Shown: positions 34,629 through 42,392 of the stretch, piece after piece | Layout: each line of letters starts with the position of its first letter | Position numbering within the stretch: the first letter of the stretch is position 1 | Assembly: GCF_034113385.1 (NCBI RefSeq) | Contig: NZ_JAXEXL010000011.1 | Coordinates: 86,266-150,265, forward strand | Source: Atopobium sp034113385 | GTDB lineage: Bacteria > Actinomycetota > Coriobacteriia > Coriobacteriales > Atopobiaceae | Length of the DNA: 64,000 bases | Reading direction: 5' to 3' | Notes under the pieces: model-generated | What the model was told of the DNA's origin: nothing | Seen by the model: the letters and a program-made list of their open reading frames with translations, nothing else | The model's database searches: none | Position numbers and translations under genes: made by a program

Positions 34629-35720
34629 ATGAGCACAACTTCTCAAAAACATACTGACTTGCTCGATTTTGTGGAAACACTTTCGGGCGATAAAACCCTT
34701 CGCGTTGAGGAAAACTTAGGCGAGGGGTTTGTCCGTCTGCGTGTGGCAGAAGCTGAGCGTCGCCAAGCTAAGCATGATATTCGCTGTTCAGAAGATGTCA
34801 TTGTTGAGATGTTGCGCAATTCCCGTGATGCGGGAGCACGTCATATTTACGTGGCCACTACACGCGATAAAGATTTGCGCACGATTGTTATTCTTGACGA
34901 TGGCCAAGGTATCCCTGATTACATGCATAAGAAGGTCTTTGACGCTCGCGTAACATCTAAGTTGGAATCAATGCATATGGATCGTTGGGGTGTGCATGGT
35001 CGTGGCATGGCGTTATATTCCATTAAAGAAAACTCCACTGAAGCTCATGTCATGTCTTCTGATGTGGGTAAAGGCTCTTCTATTCGAATAGTGACTGATA
35101 CTTCTCAACTTTCTGAACGAGCAGATCAATCCACGTGGCCACAAATGGGCCTTGACGATGAGGGCAACCAAAGTGTTATTCGTGGCCCTCACAATATCGT
35201 TCGTACCTGTTGTGAGTTTGCATTAGAAGAACGTCCTCACGTTGCGGTATATCTTGGATCTCCTGCAGAAATAGTTGCAACTATTCGCGCGCGTGTTCGT
35301 CCCGAAATTGATGATTCAGAACTGTTGTTTATTGATTCCTTTGAAGCTTTACCCGTGCTGCATAGACTGTATGCGGCAGCTGATGCTGTTGACTTGCAAG
35401 AAGTTGCTCAAAGTCTTGGGCTGGATATTTCAGAACGTACGGCTCATCGTATTCTTGCACATCAGATTAAGCCACAGCGCAGCGTTGTTGCACAGCTCAC
35501 ACATTCAGCTGATACTGTCGGAAATCATGAGATAGATCTTCTTAAGGATCGTCGTGGCCTTAAGATATCAAACGATGACCTCGATGATTTTTCTCGTCTG
35601 CTTGAACGTGATTTTGAACTTATTGCCAGTCGTTACTACGTATCACTTGCAGGGCAACCAAAAATCAGAGTCTCAAAGAATCGTATTTCAGTGAGTTTTG
35701 AGATAGATAAAGGCGATTAA
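34629..35720 (+). CDS. GHKL-type ATPase of unknown function
   Basis: 363 residues. The Bergerat ATP fold is clear: N box EMLRNSRDAGA (E60, N64, D67), G1 box DDGQGIP (about 90-96), G2 box GVHGRGMALYS (121-131), as in MutL, gyrase B, Hsp90 and histidine kinases. It is too short for MutL or HtpG and has no His-kinase phosphoacceptor domain. The C-terminal 200 residues include LQEVAQSLGLDISERTAHRI, which could be a helix-turn-helix, then a basic end rich in beta strands. I do not recognise the gene. It sits three bases after rny and before spoVS, where Bacillus has ymdB, so a link to RNA decay or cell-fate control is a guess. Confidence 0.75.
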   Translation: MSTTSQKHTDLLDFVETLSGDKTLRVEENLGEGFVRLRVAEAERRQAKHDIRCSEDVIVEMLRNSRDAGARHIYVATTRDKDLRTIVILDDGQGIPDYMHKKVFDARVTSKLESMHMDRWGVHGRGMALYSIKENSTEAHVMSSDVGKGSSIRIVTDTSQLSERADQSTWPQMGLDDEGNQSVIRGPHNIVRTCCEFALEERPHVAVYLGSPAEIVATIRARVRPEIDDSELLFIDSFEALPVLHRLYAAADAVDLQEVAQSLGLDISERTAHRILAHQIKPQRSVVAQLTHSADTVGNHEIDLLKDRRGLKISNDDLDDFSRLLERDFELIASRYYVSLAGQPKIRVSKNRISVSFEIDKGD

Positions 35721-35829
35721 CTGCATTTTTAATCTTCCGTTTATTTTGTCCAAACGGTATCGTAAAATTGAACGCGCATAAATACAGTACACACACGCTT
35801 ATCTAAACCACTTTGCAGGAGTCGTACCC

Positions 35830-36126
35830 ATGGAGTATCTAAAAGTATCAAGCAAATCTTCGCCCGCATCTGTTGCAGGTGCTATTGCTGGCATGGTTAA
35901 AGATGGGACTCCTGTAAACATGCAATGTGTTGGTGCAGGTGCTGTTAACCAAGCAATTAAAGCGTTGGCCATTGCTCGTGGTTTTCTGATTCCTACCGGT
36001 ATTGATATTTCTTGTGCTCCCACGTTTTCTGATATTTCCATTGGTGGAGAAAACCGCACAGCCATCCGCATTGCTGTGTATGTACATCGCCTTGCTGCGC
36101 CACCAGCAGAAGCTTCTGTTGAGTAA
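35830..36126 (+). CDS. spoVS: Stage V sporulation protein S homologue
   Basis: 98 residues starting MEYLKVSSKSSPASVAGAIAGM, very close to the SpoVS family (Alba-like fold), with VGAGAVNQAIKALAIARGFL. In Bacillus it affects septation and spore coat formation. No other sporulation genes are in this window, so it probably serves another role, such as nucleic-acid binding. AGGAG lies eight bases before the ATG. A short hairpin CCGTTT...AAACGG (35737-35757) stands in the 109-base gap upstream. The order rny-(gene)-spoVS-miaB resembles Bacillus. Confidence 0.94.
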   Translation: MEYLKVSSKSSPASVAGAIAGMVKDGTPVNMQCVGAGAVNQAIKALAIARGFLIPTGIDISCAPTFSDISIGGENRTAIRIAVYVHRLAAPPAEASVE

Positions 36127-36153
36127 TTTTTTGTTTTTGGAGAGAACTTTTTA

Positions 36154-37524
36154 ATGGCTGATTTCCCTGTTCTTGTGGGCAAGACCTACTCTATTAAAAC
36201 ATTTGGTTGTCAGATGAATCTACATGATTCAGAGCGCGTTTCTGGTCTGTTAGATTCTATGGGCATGAATGAGGCTTCTTCAATGGAAGAGGCTGACACA
36301 GATATTTTTATGACTTGTTGTGTTCGAGAAAAAGCCGATACACGTCTGTATGGTCAGGTTTCTTCACTGGTAAGTGCGCCTACTCCCGCGGCTGGTAAGC
36401 GTGTTGTTGCAGTTGGTGGCTGTATTGCTCAGCGTGATGGTGAAAACTTGCGTAACAATATCCCTAATGTAGATGTTGTATTTGGTACGCAGGCTATTCA
36501 AAACCTGCCTCACCTGCTCACTGAGGCATTCAGCTCTCACAACCACGCTACTATTTATGCTGACACAGAAGAAACCTACAAGAACTTCTCGACAGAACTG
36601 CCTAGCAATCGTGCTCAATCATTCCATGCATGGCTACCCATCATGACGGGATGCAATAATTTTTGCAGTTATTGCATTGTGCCTTACGTGCGCGGCAGAG
36701 AAAACAGTCGTGATATGGAAGATATTGCCATAGAGGCAGAGCATCTTGTTCATGATGGCGTTCGTGAGATTACACTGCTTGGCCAAAACGTTAATTCTTA
36801 TGGTCGCAACCGCTATGGCGAGCCTCGTTTTGCAGAGCTTCTTCGCCGTGTTGGTAATACGGGCATTGAGCGCTTGCGCTTTACTTCTTCACATCCCAAG
36901 GATTTGTCCACGCAAACCATTGCTGCTATGGCGGAAACCCCAGCTGTTATGCCACACCTTCATCTGGCTGTTCAAAGTGGTTCTACAAATGTACTGCGCA
37001 AAATGAATCGCCGCTATACACGAGAAGACTATCTACATTTGGTGAACAATATTCGTAATGCTATGCCTCATATTGCTCTGTCTACCGACATTATTGTTGG
37101 TTTTCCAGGAGAGACAGAACAAGACTTTAACCAAACACTTTCTTTAGTGGAGGAAGTGGGCTTTTCTTCTGCCTTTACGTTTATTTATTCCAAACGTCCC
37201 GGTACTCCTGCCGAGAAAATCATGGATTCCACTCCTCATGAGGTAATCCAAGAGCGTTTTGAGCGGCTTACTCAATTAGTGAGCAATTTGTCCTATACCT
37301 CTAACCAAGCTGACCTTCATACAACCTCTGAAGTGCTTGTAGAAGGTACCTCAAAGTCAGATAAGAACGTCATGGTTGGTCATAGTCGCAAAAATCAAAC
37401 GGTTCATTTCCCAGTACCGCAGGGTCAAGCTGCTCACGATCTTATCGGTAAGATTGTGGATGTAGAGGTTGATGAAGCACGTACCTGGTATTTGCGCGGC
37501 TCTATGGTTGGTGCCGCTCGATGA
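36154..37524 (+). CDS. miaB: tRNA i6A37 methylthiotransferase MiaB
   Basis: 456 residues. The UPF0004 domain has TFGCQMNLHDSERV, MTCCVREKAD and GGCIAQRDG. The radical SAM cluster is CNNFCSYC (C167, C171, C174), then IVPYVRGRENSR, LLGQNVNSYG, and a TRAM domain near the end. MiaB converts i6A37 to ms2i6A37. The substrate is made by MiaA, encoded by the next gene, whose ATG overlaps the miaB stop (ATGA). GGAGAG is upstream of the start. Confidence 0.97.
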   Translation: MADFPVLVGKTYSIKTFGCQMNLHDSERVSGLLDSMGMNEASSMEEADTDIFMTCCVREKADTRLYGQVSSLVSAPTPAAGKRVVAVGGCIAQRDGENLRNNIPNVDVVFGTQAIQNLPHLLTEAFSSHNHATIYADTEETYKNFSTELPSNRAQSFHAWLPIMTGCNNFCSYCIVPYVRGRENSRDMEDIAIEAEHLVHDGVREITLLGQNVNSYGRNRYGEPRFAELLRRVGNTGIERLRFTSSHPKDLSTQTIAAMAETPAVMPHLHLAVQSGSTNVLRKMNRRYTREDYLHLVNNIRNAMPHIALSTDIIVGFPGETEQDFNQTLSLVEEVGFSSAFTFIYSKRPGTPAEKIMDSTPHEVIQERFERLTQLVSNLSYTSNQADLHTTSEVLVEGTSKSDKNVMVGHSRKNQTVHFPVPQGQAAHDLIGKIVDVEVDEARTWYLRGSMVGAAR

Positions 37525-38468
37525 CCATTCCTGTTGTCTGCATTGTTGGCCCTACGGCATCTGGTAAAAGTGCTCTGGCTGATGTATTAGCAAAGCATTT
37601 TTCCGTTCCGGTCATCTCTGTAGACGCTATGCAGGTGTATCGAGGCATGGATATTGGCACTGCAAAGACTCCCATCCAAAACCGTCGTGTAGAATTGCAA
37701 ATGGTTGATGTCTGTAATGTGAGCCAAAACTATTCTGTTGATATGTTTCAAAAACAGGCACGACAATGCGTTGATGTCCTTTTAAACGAGCATCGACAGC
37801 CTGTATTGTGTGGTGGTACAGGACTGTATCTTGATGCTGTTATTGATGAGATGGAGTTTCCCTCAGGAGATGTCCAAAGCCCTTCTCGAGAGAAATATAC
37901 GCGGTTTCTAGAGAAGCACGGCACTGATGCGCTTTATGCGCTCCTGCAAGAAAAGGATGCCGTAAGCGCCAAAGAAATACACCCTCATAACACGCGTCGT
38001 GTCATTCGTGCGTTGGAGTTATACGATCAAGGACTGTCATATGCTTCCATTCATGATGGTCTTCATGCGAGGACGCCACACTATCCAGTTTTGATTTTTG
38101 GACTTACACGCAAGCGAGAAGAACTGTATGCTCGTATTAATACACGTGTTGATTGCATGTTTGAACAGGGCTTAGTGGATGAAGTTCGTAGTCTTCTTGA
38201 TCAAGGTTTACGAGATTCCAAAACAGCTTCTAAGGCGATTGGGTATAAAGAGATTATTGATGCGCTTGACGGGTTAACGTCACTAGATGAAGCACGTGAC
38301 TTGATTAAGCTGCACACAAGACGATATGCAAAACGTCAGCTTTCTTGGCTTAAGCGTGATAAAAGAACAATATGGCTGTCTTTAGATGACATGACCCAGC
38401 AACAGGCTTTTGAGTACATCGTGCACTCAATTAAGCAATGGAAACAAGAACGGTGCCAACATGGCTAA
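37521..38468 (+). CDS. miaA: tRNA dimethylallyltransferase MiaA
   Basis: 315 residues. The P-loop is GPTASGKS at 10-17. ISVDAMQVYRGMDIGTAKT and CGGTGLYLDAVID follow. HPHNTRRVIRALELYDQG and KLHTRRYAKRQLSWLKRD are other motifs. It puts the dimethylallyl group on A37 of tRNAs reading UNN codons. It overlaps miaB by four bases and hflX by eight, so the three are translated from one mRNA. Confidence 0.97.
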   Translation: MTIPVVCIVGPTASGKSALADVLAKHFSVPVISVDAMQVYRGMDIGTAKTPIQNRRVELQMVDVCNVSQNYSVDMFQKQARQCVDVLLNEHRQPVLCGGTGLYLDAVIDEMEFPSGDVQSPSREKYTRFLEKHGTDALYALLQEKDAVSAKEIHPHNTRRVIRALELYDQGLSYASIHDGLHARTPHYPVLIFGLTRKREELYARINTRVDCMFEQGLVDEVRSLLDQGLRDSKTASKAIGYKEIIDALDGLTSLDEARDLIKLHTRRYAKRQLSWLKRDKRTIWLSLDDMTQQQAFEYIVHSIKQWKQERCQHG

Positions 38469-39768
38469 AGCTCAACGTTTTAAACCCATCCCAACTGCAC
38501 CAGTGCCCGAGCGCGCAATTTTAGTGGGTGTAGATTTTGGAAAAGGGGAGTGGAGCGTTGAAGAATCCTTATCTGAGCTTGAGCGATTGGCACAAACTGA
38601 TGGTGCAGAAGTTATTGCCCGTCTTACTCAAAAACTTGATACTCCTGTTCCAAAAACATTTATTGGCTCTGGTAAGGCTCAAGAACTTGTTAGTCTAGTT
38701 ACGCGTCTTGAAGCAGATGTTGTTATTTTTGACGATGAGCTTAGCCCTTCTCAACAGGCAAATCTTGAGAAAATCCTGGGATCACACACCAAGGTAATTG
38801 ATCGCACGGCGCTCATCTTGGATATTTTTGGTGTTCATGCAAAAACGCGAGAGGGACGTTTGCAGGTACAGTTAGCTCAGCTGCAATACCTGTATCCTCG
38901 CTTGCGCGGCATGTGGAGTCACTTAGTAGGAGAACAAACGCGCGGAGGTATTGGTAGTCGTTTTGGTCAGGGTGAAAGTCAGCTTGAGGTAGATCGCCGC
39001 TTGGTAAGAAAACGTATTGGCATGCTTAAAGACGCACTAGCAGATTTAGACGTGCGTCGTGCTACACAAAGTAAAGCACGTTGGGAGTCTGGCGTCTGGC
39101 GGGTTGCTTTAGCAGGTTACACCAATGCAGGTAAATCAACGCTACTCAACAGGCTTACTGGTGCAGAGGTATATGCAAAGGATGAATTGTTTGCAACGCT
39201 TGATCCCACAACACGCTCACTCAATTTATCTGAAGGTAGAAAAATTACGCTTACAGATACCGTAGGGTTTATTCAAAAACTTCCTACCACACTTATAAAA
39301 TCTTTTAATTCAACTCTTGCAGAAGTTAAAGCTGCAGACCTTATAGTAAAAGTTGCTGATGCAAGTGATTCTCATGTAGTAAAGCAACTTCAAGCCGTTG
39401 ATGAAGTATTACAGCAAATTGATGCTCAGGATATCCCTTCACTTATTGTCCTTAACAAGTGCGATGTCATTTCTCCAGAACTCAAACGTACTTTGAGCGT
39501 TACCTTTCCGGCAGCTGAGTTTGTTTCCGCTTATAAAGGCACCAATATGGATGGTCTTCTGTATCGCATTGCTAAAGAGGCATCTGCAGGCAATAGCGTT
39601 ATAACTGTGCGTATTCCATACGATAAGGGCATCTTGCTTAAAATGGTCCATGAGCAAGCACAGGTCATTCGCGAAGAATATCATGATACAGGACTTATTG
39701 CTACCATCAGCGTTTCTGCTCGTATGGAGCAAACCCTTGAACCTTATAAGATTATTGCTCAATCATGA
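38461..39768 (+). CDS. hflX: GTPase HflX
   Basis: 435 residues. The N-terminal HflX domain has PKTFIGSGKAQEL, VVIFDDELSPSQQANLE and RTALILDIFGVHAKTREGRLQVQLAQL. A Gly-rich stretch RGGIGSRFGQGESQLEVDRR follows. The G domain has GYTNAGKSTLLN, DTVGFIQKLPT and NKCD. HflX splits stalled 70S ribosomes under stress. ATG 38461 lies inside the end of miaA; the earlier codon at 38410 is entirely within miaA and lacks homology. It converges on the next gene with a six-base overlap. Confidence 0.96.
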   Translation: MAKAQRFKPIPTAPVPERAILVGVDFGKGEWSVEESLSELERLAQTDGAEVIARLTQKLDTPVPKTFIGSGKAQELVSLVTRLEADVVIFDDELSPSQQANLEKILGSHTKVIDRTALILDIFGVHAKTREGRLQVQLAQLQYLYPRLRGMWSHLVGEQTRGGIGSRFGQGESQLEVDRRLVRKRIGMLKDALADLDVRRATQSKARWESGVWRVALAGYTNAGKSTLLNRLTGAEVYAKDELFATLDPTTRSLNLSEGRKITLTDTVGFIQKLPTTLIKSFNSTLAEVKAADLIVKVADASDSHVVKQLQAVDEVLQQIDAQDIPSLIVLNKCDVISPELKRTLSVTFPAAEFVSAYKGTNMDGLLYRIAKEASAGNSVITVRIPYDKGILLKMVHEQAQVIREEYHDTGLIATISVSARMEQTLEPYKIIAQS

Positions 39769-40506
39769 GTTGATGAGTTGTAACAGTCCCAGCAAGAGCG
39801 GTTGATGCAAAACATATATGAGTAGTGCATGTTTGCCAATATGTTCTAGTGGCTTACATCGTAACTTACTAAACCACTCTGGTATTCCAGTTGTTTGCCA
39901 AGAGGTACAAAATGACCAGCCTGCAAAATATATAAGGCTATACGGCAACACGGGATAGTAATCTCCAGAAGTAAACCCTGGTCCAGGCAAGCCAAGCCAG
40001 TTTAAATAGGGAGTGGAATATAGCTGATAGGGAAGAGCATATTGAACTCCAAATAAGCCAATATGGCCTTCATTCAGATGTAGTAAGCATATAAATATAA
40101 GAAGGAGCAGCACACTTAGCTTAAATCCCTGAACTTTAATCTTGGTGTATTGCAGGATTCCAGCTATACCAGTAGATGCTCCAAGACAATAGATAATTCC
40201 AAAGCTTATGGGAGTATCGAGCGAAGCAATGCTAGTAACACCATATATAGTGAATGCAAGTATGAGCAATTTGCCAGAACGTTTGATGTTGTTTTTTGAA
40301 TAACACACCATACATCCTGCAATGAACAAGAACGTCCATGAAATGCTATTACGCCAGATATCCTCAAAGGCACCGCTAAACCAAGGCAGTGTATTGTTAG
40401 AAAAGTTTGTTAAGTCATAGCACAGGTGGAAGGCCACCATAGATATAACAGCTATACCTCTCAAAACATCAAAGCCATAAACTCTTTTAGTTTGGTTCTC
40501 TTCCAT
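39763..40506 (-). CDS. Membrane acyltransferase-like protein (DUF1624 type)
   Basis: 247 residues with about seven membrane segments. The N-terminus GFDVLRGIAVISMVAFHLCYDL with its histidine, then SISWTFLFIAGCMVCYSKNN, and the C-terminal LEHIGKHALLIYVLHQPLLLGL are marks of the DUF1624/heparan-alpha-glucosaminide N-acetyltransferase-like family. The usual role would be transfer of an acyl group to a cell-surface molecule, but the substrate is not known. It begins seven bases after lexA on the same strand and has no promoter of its own that I can see, so it is probably under LexA control. The hflX gene overlaps its 3' end. Confidence 0.85.
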   Translation of the reverse strand: MEENQTKRVYGFDVLRGIAVISMVAFHLCYDLTNFSNNTLPWFSGAFEDIWRNSISWTFLFIAGCMVCYSKNNIKRSGKLLILAFTIYGVTSIASLDTPISFGIIYCLGASTGIAGILQYTKIKVQGFKLSVLLLLIFICLLHLNEGHIGLFGVQYALPYQLYSTPYLNWLGLPGPGFTSGDYYPVLPYSLIYFAGWSFCTSWQTTGIPEWFSKLRCKPLEHIGKHALLIYVLHQPLLLGLLQLINS

Positions 40507-40513
40507 TATTTTA

Positions 40514-41179
40514 TTAGGAAATAGAACGAATGAGCGCAGTTACTCTACCTAAAATCTTAGGATCCTTAACATAAATGGGGTCCATGGTGTCATTTTCTGG
40601 CTGTAAACGAACGCGATACTTTTCTCTATAAAATGTTTTTACCGTTGCAGAGTCATCAATAAGTGCCACAACAATCTCTCCGTTATGAGCATCTGACTGC
40701 TCTTTTACAACAATATAATCTCCATCAAAGATGCCAGCGTTAATCATTGAGTCACCGCGAACGCGAAGAATAAACGAACTGTAATCACCAACGATACTCG
40801 TAGGCAAGGAGAGATTTTCTTCTACATTTTGCTCGGCCAAAATGGGTTGTCCAGCTGCAACTCTTCCCACAACAGGCAGAGAAATAAGATTGTTAGTAAC
40901 ATCAAGCGATACAGTAGCCAACTTTGCATGAGATGCTGGTTTAGATTGAGCATCTTCTTGCTCAGGCATAACGCCAATTGCACGAGGCTTCTTAGAATCA
41001 CGATGGATGAAGCCATTATCCTCAAGATATTTTAGATGCATATGAACAGTAGAAGGTGATGCTAAACCAACCGCACGCCCAATTTCACGCACTGAAGGCG
41101 GAAAACCATGGGTTTGAGAATAGACACAAATGTAGTCATATATCTGCTGTTGACGTGCACTGAGCTTTCTTGTAGCCAT
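40514..41179 (-). CDS. lexA: SOS repressor LexA
   Basis: 221 residues. The N-terminal winged helix has LSARQQQIYDYI and PSVREIGRAVGLASPSTVHMHLKYLEDNGFI. Self-cleavage is expected at A109-G110 (VGRVAAGQP), with the Ser144/Lys181 pair (RGDSM and ATVKTF). LexA represses SOS genes until RecA filaments cause it to cut itself. GAGGAGG is close to the start. Three good SOS boxes lie upstream, in the region shared with a divergent LysM gene, so it is autoregulated. Confidence 0.98.
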   Translation of the reverse strand: MATRKLSARQQQIYDYICVYSQTHGFPPSVREIGRAVGLASPSTVHMHLKYLEDNGFIHRDSKKPRAIGVMPEQEDAQSKPASHAKLATVSLDVTNNLISLPVVGRVAAGQPILAEQNVEENLSLPTSIVGDYSSFILRVRGDSMINAGIFDGDYIVVKEQSDAHNGEIVVALIDDSATVKTFYREKYRVRLQPENDTMDPIYVKDPKILGRVTALIRSIS

Positions 41180-41231
41180 TTTATCCTCCTCGGTACTGTA
41201 AAGAAATACTACATCTGTTCTAAAAAATATG

Positions 41232-41245
41232 CAAACATTTGTTCG
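41232..41245. promoter_or_regulatory. LexA-binding SOS box 1 (lexA proximal)
   Basis: CAAAC-ATTT-GTTCG, one mismatch from CGAAC-N4-GTTCG. It lies 53 bases before lexA, between two other boxes and a half-site (GTTC at 41217-41220). On the minus strand a TTTGCA / 18 bases / TAGTAT pair overlaps this area and may be the lexA promoter. Confidence 0.7.
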
Positions 41246-41252
41246 TTTTTAC

Positions 41253-41280
41253 TTGACAAGAACATATGTTCGTACATACT
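41253..41280 (+). promoter_or_regulatory. Candidate promoter of the LysM gene
   Basis: TTGACA at 41253-41258, a 16-base spacer and CATACT at 41275-41280. SOS box 2 sits in the spacer, the same layout as at recA, so LexA would block it. Confidence 0.65.
41259..41272. promoter_or_regulatory. LexA-binding SOS box 2
   Basis: AGAAC-ATAT-GTTCG, with the core GAAC-N4-GTTC intact. Confidence 0.88.
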
Positions 41281-41288
41281 TAGTAACA

Positions 41289-41302
41289 AGAACATCTGTT
41301 CT
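41289..41302. promoter_or_regulatory. LexA-binding SOS box 3
   Basis: AGAAC-ATCT-GTTCT, an exact palindrome in its arms, centred 30 bases after box 2, about three helical turns, so both lie on the same face of the DNA. Confidence 0.85.
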
Positions 41303-41368
41303 ATTTCTAATAGTGTCTGAGCACTCCTCTATAAATGACTCAGAAACCAACGGAAAGAGGAGAAGGAT

Positions 41369-41818
41369 ATGAAAACTGGTCGTACCTATGTTACTTATAC
41401 ATCTGATGGCTCTGCTGCATGCAAGCCTGTAATTACTCAGTTTACGGTTTATGAAGGAGGTCTTCATAAACCCGTACATGAGGTACAACCTACTTCTCGT
41501 CAATCATCTTCTATGCGTCAGGCAGTATCTGACAAATTGTTTACTATAGCTACTCTTAGCATTCTTATTGCGTTATTTGTTGGTACAGCACTATATGGCA
41601 ATGCTATAGCGGCATCACAACGTACTGTTGGTTTTGACACTATCCACACAACAGAGATTTCTGTACAACCAGGAGAATCCCTTTGGACTATTGCAGCCAA
41701 CCATGGTGTTGAGGGTCATTCCACAAAAGATGTAGTTACTTATATTTCTAACAAAAATAATTTGTCTAATTCAATGCTAACTATCGGTCAAAAGTTAATT
41801 GTTCCTGCATCAGCATAA
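41369..41818 (+). CDS. SOS-controlled LysM membrane protein (YneA-like)
   Basis: 149 residues. A cytoplasmic N-terminus of about 55 residues, one membrane helix at about 57-78 (LFTIATLSILIALFVGTALYG), then an outer LysM domain (about 98-147: ISVQPGESLWTIAANHG...NNLSNSMLTIGQKLIVP) that should bind peptidoglycan. Its promoter carries LexA boxes shared with lexA. In Bacillus, yneA is also divergent from lexA and encodes a LysM membrane protein that stops division during SOS, so I infer the same role. The N-terminus is longer than that of YneA. GAGGAGAAGG precedes the ATG. Confidence 0.85.
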   Translation: MKTGRTYVTYTSDGSAACKPVITQFTVYEGGLHKPVHEVQPTSRQSSSMRQAVSDKLFTIATLSILIALFVGTALYGNAIAASQRTVGFDTIHTTEISVQPGESLWTIAANHGVEGHSTKDVVTYISNKNNLSNSMLTIGQKLIVPASA

Positions 41819-41839
41819 GCGCTTTTGTATTGCTTGTGT

Positions 41840-41869
41840 TTGTAATTATAAATTAACACTATATATAGT
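41840..41869 (+). promoter_or_regulatory. Candidate promoter of nrdR-dut
   Basis: TTGTAA at 41840-41845, an 18-base spacer and TATAGT at 41864-41869. The -10 lies inside the NrdR box. Confidence 0.5.
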
Positions 41870-41871
41870 GT
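41856..41871. promoter_or_regulatory. NrdR box
   Basis: ACACTATATATAGTGT, a perfect 16-base palindrome that matches the NrdR box consensus acaCwAtATaTwGtgt at every position. It lies 68 bases before nrdR. NrdR boxes usually come in pairs about 31 bases apart; I see no second clear copy. Confidence 0.85.
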
Positions 41872-41939
41872 TTCATATGCTTGTTTATGCTATTGTCCTT
41901 TTTGAAGAAAATCATTTTCAAAGATAAAAGGATGTGTCC

Positions 41940-42392
41940 ATGCGTTGTCCAAAGTGTGGCCATGAGGAGTCACGCGTTGTAGATTCACGTTCATCCGATA
42001 ACGATGCAATTCGTCGTAGGCGAGAGTGTGAGCATTGCCACCATCGCTTTACTACGTATGAGCGTCGTGAAGAGACTCCTCTTACGGTCATTAAGCGTAA
42101 TGGTGTTTGTGAGCCCTTTGATCGTCAAAAACTCATGCGAGGTCTTATCGCTGCTACCGTAAAACGTAACATTTCTACGACTGAACTTGATGAGTTTATC
42201 GATAGGATTGAGTCAGAAATCCGCGATACCAGTAAAACTGAAATTCATTCTTCTGAATTAGGCAGTCTTGTTTTAAAGAAACTTCTTTCTTTGGATAAGG
42301 TTGCCTATGTTCGTTTTGCTTCCGTATACCGTGATTTCAAAGATCTTGAAGAGTTTAGTAACGAGCTGAGGAGCCTTTCTGATGAGCAATAA
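41940..42392 (+). CDS. nrdR: Transcriptional repressor NrdR
   Basis: 150 residues. A zinc ribbon (C3, C6, C30, C33: MRCPKCGHEESRVVDSR...ECEHCHHRF) is followed by an ATP-cone (about 46-136). NrdR senses ATP/dATP and represses ribonucleotide reductase genes. ATG 41940 is seven bases from AAAAGGA; the GTG at 41934 is too close to it. A perfect NrdR box upstream predicts autoregulation. It overlaps dut by 11 bases, so the dUTPase would be in the same regulated unit. No nrd reductase gene is in the window. Confidence 0.97.
   Translation: MRCPKCGHEESRVVDSRSSDNDAIRRRRECEHCHHRFTTYERREETPLTVIKRNGVCEPFDRQKLMRGLIAATVKRNISTTELDEFIDRIESEIRDTSKTEIHSSELGSLVLKKLLSLDKVAYVRFASVYRDFKDLEEFSNELRSLSDEQ

Noticed and set aside
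34629..35720. The GHKL gene as mutL
   Set aside because: It is about half the length of MutL, lacks the recognisable MutL transducer and endonuclease parts, and mutS is not near.
41203..41220. Fourth full LexA box near the lexA start
   Set aside because: Only the GTTC half is intact (CTAC-ATCT-GTTC); I treat it as a half-site at most.
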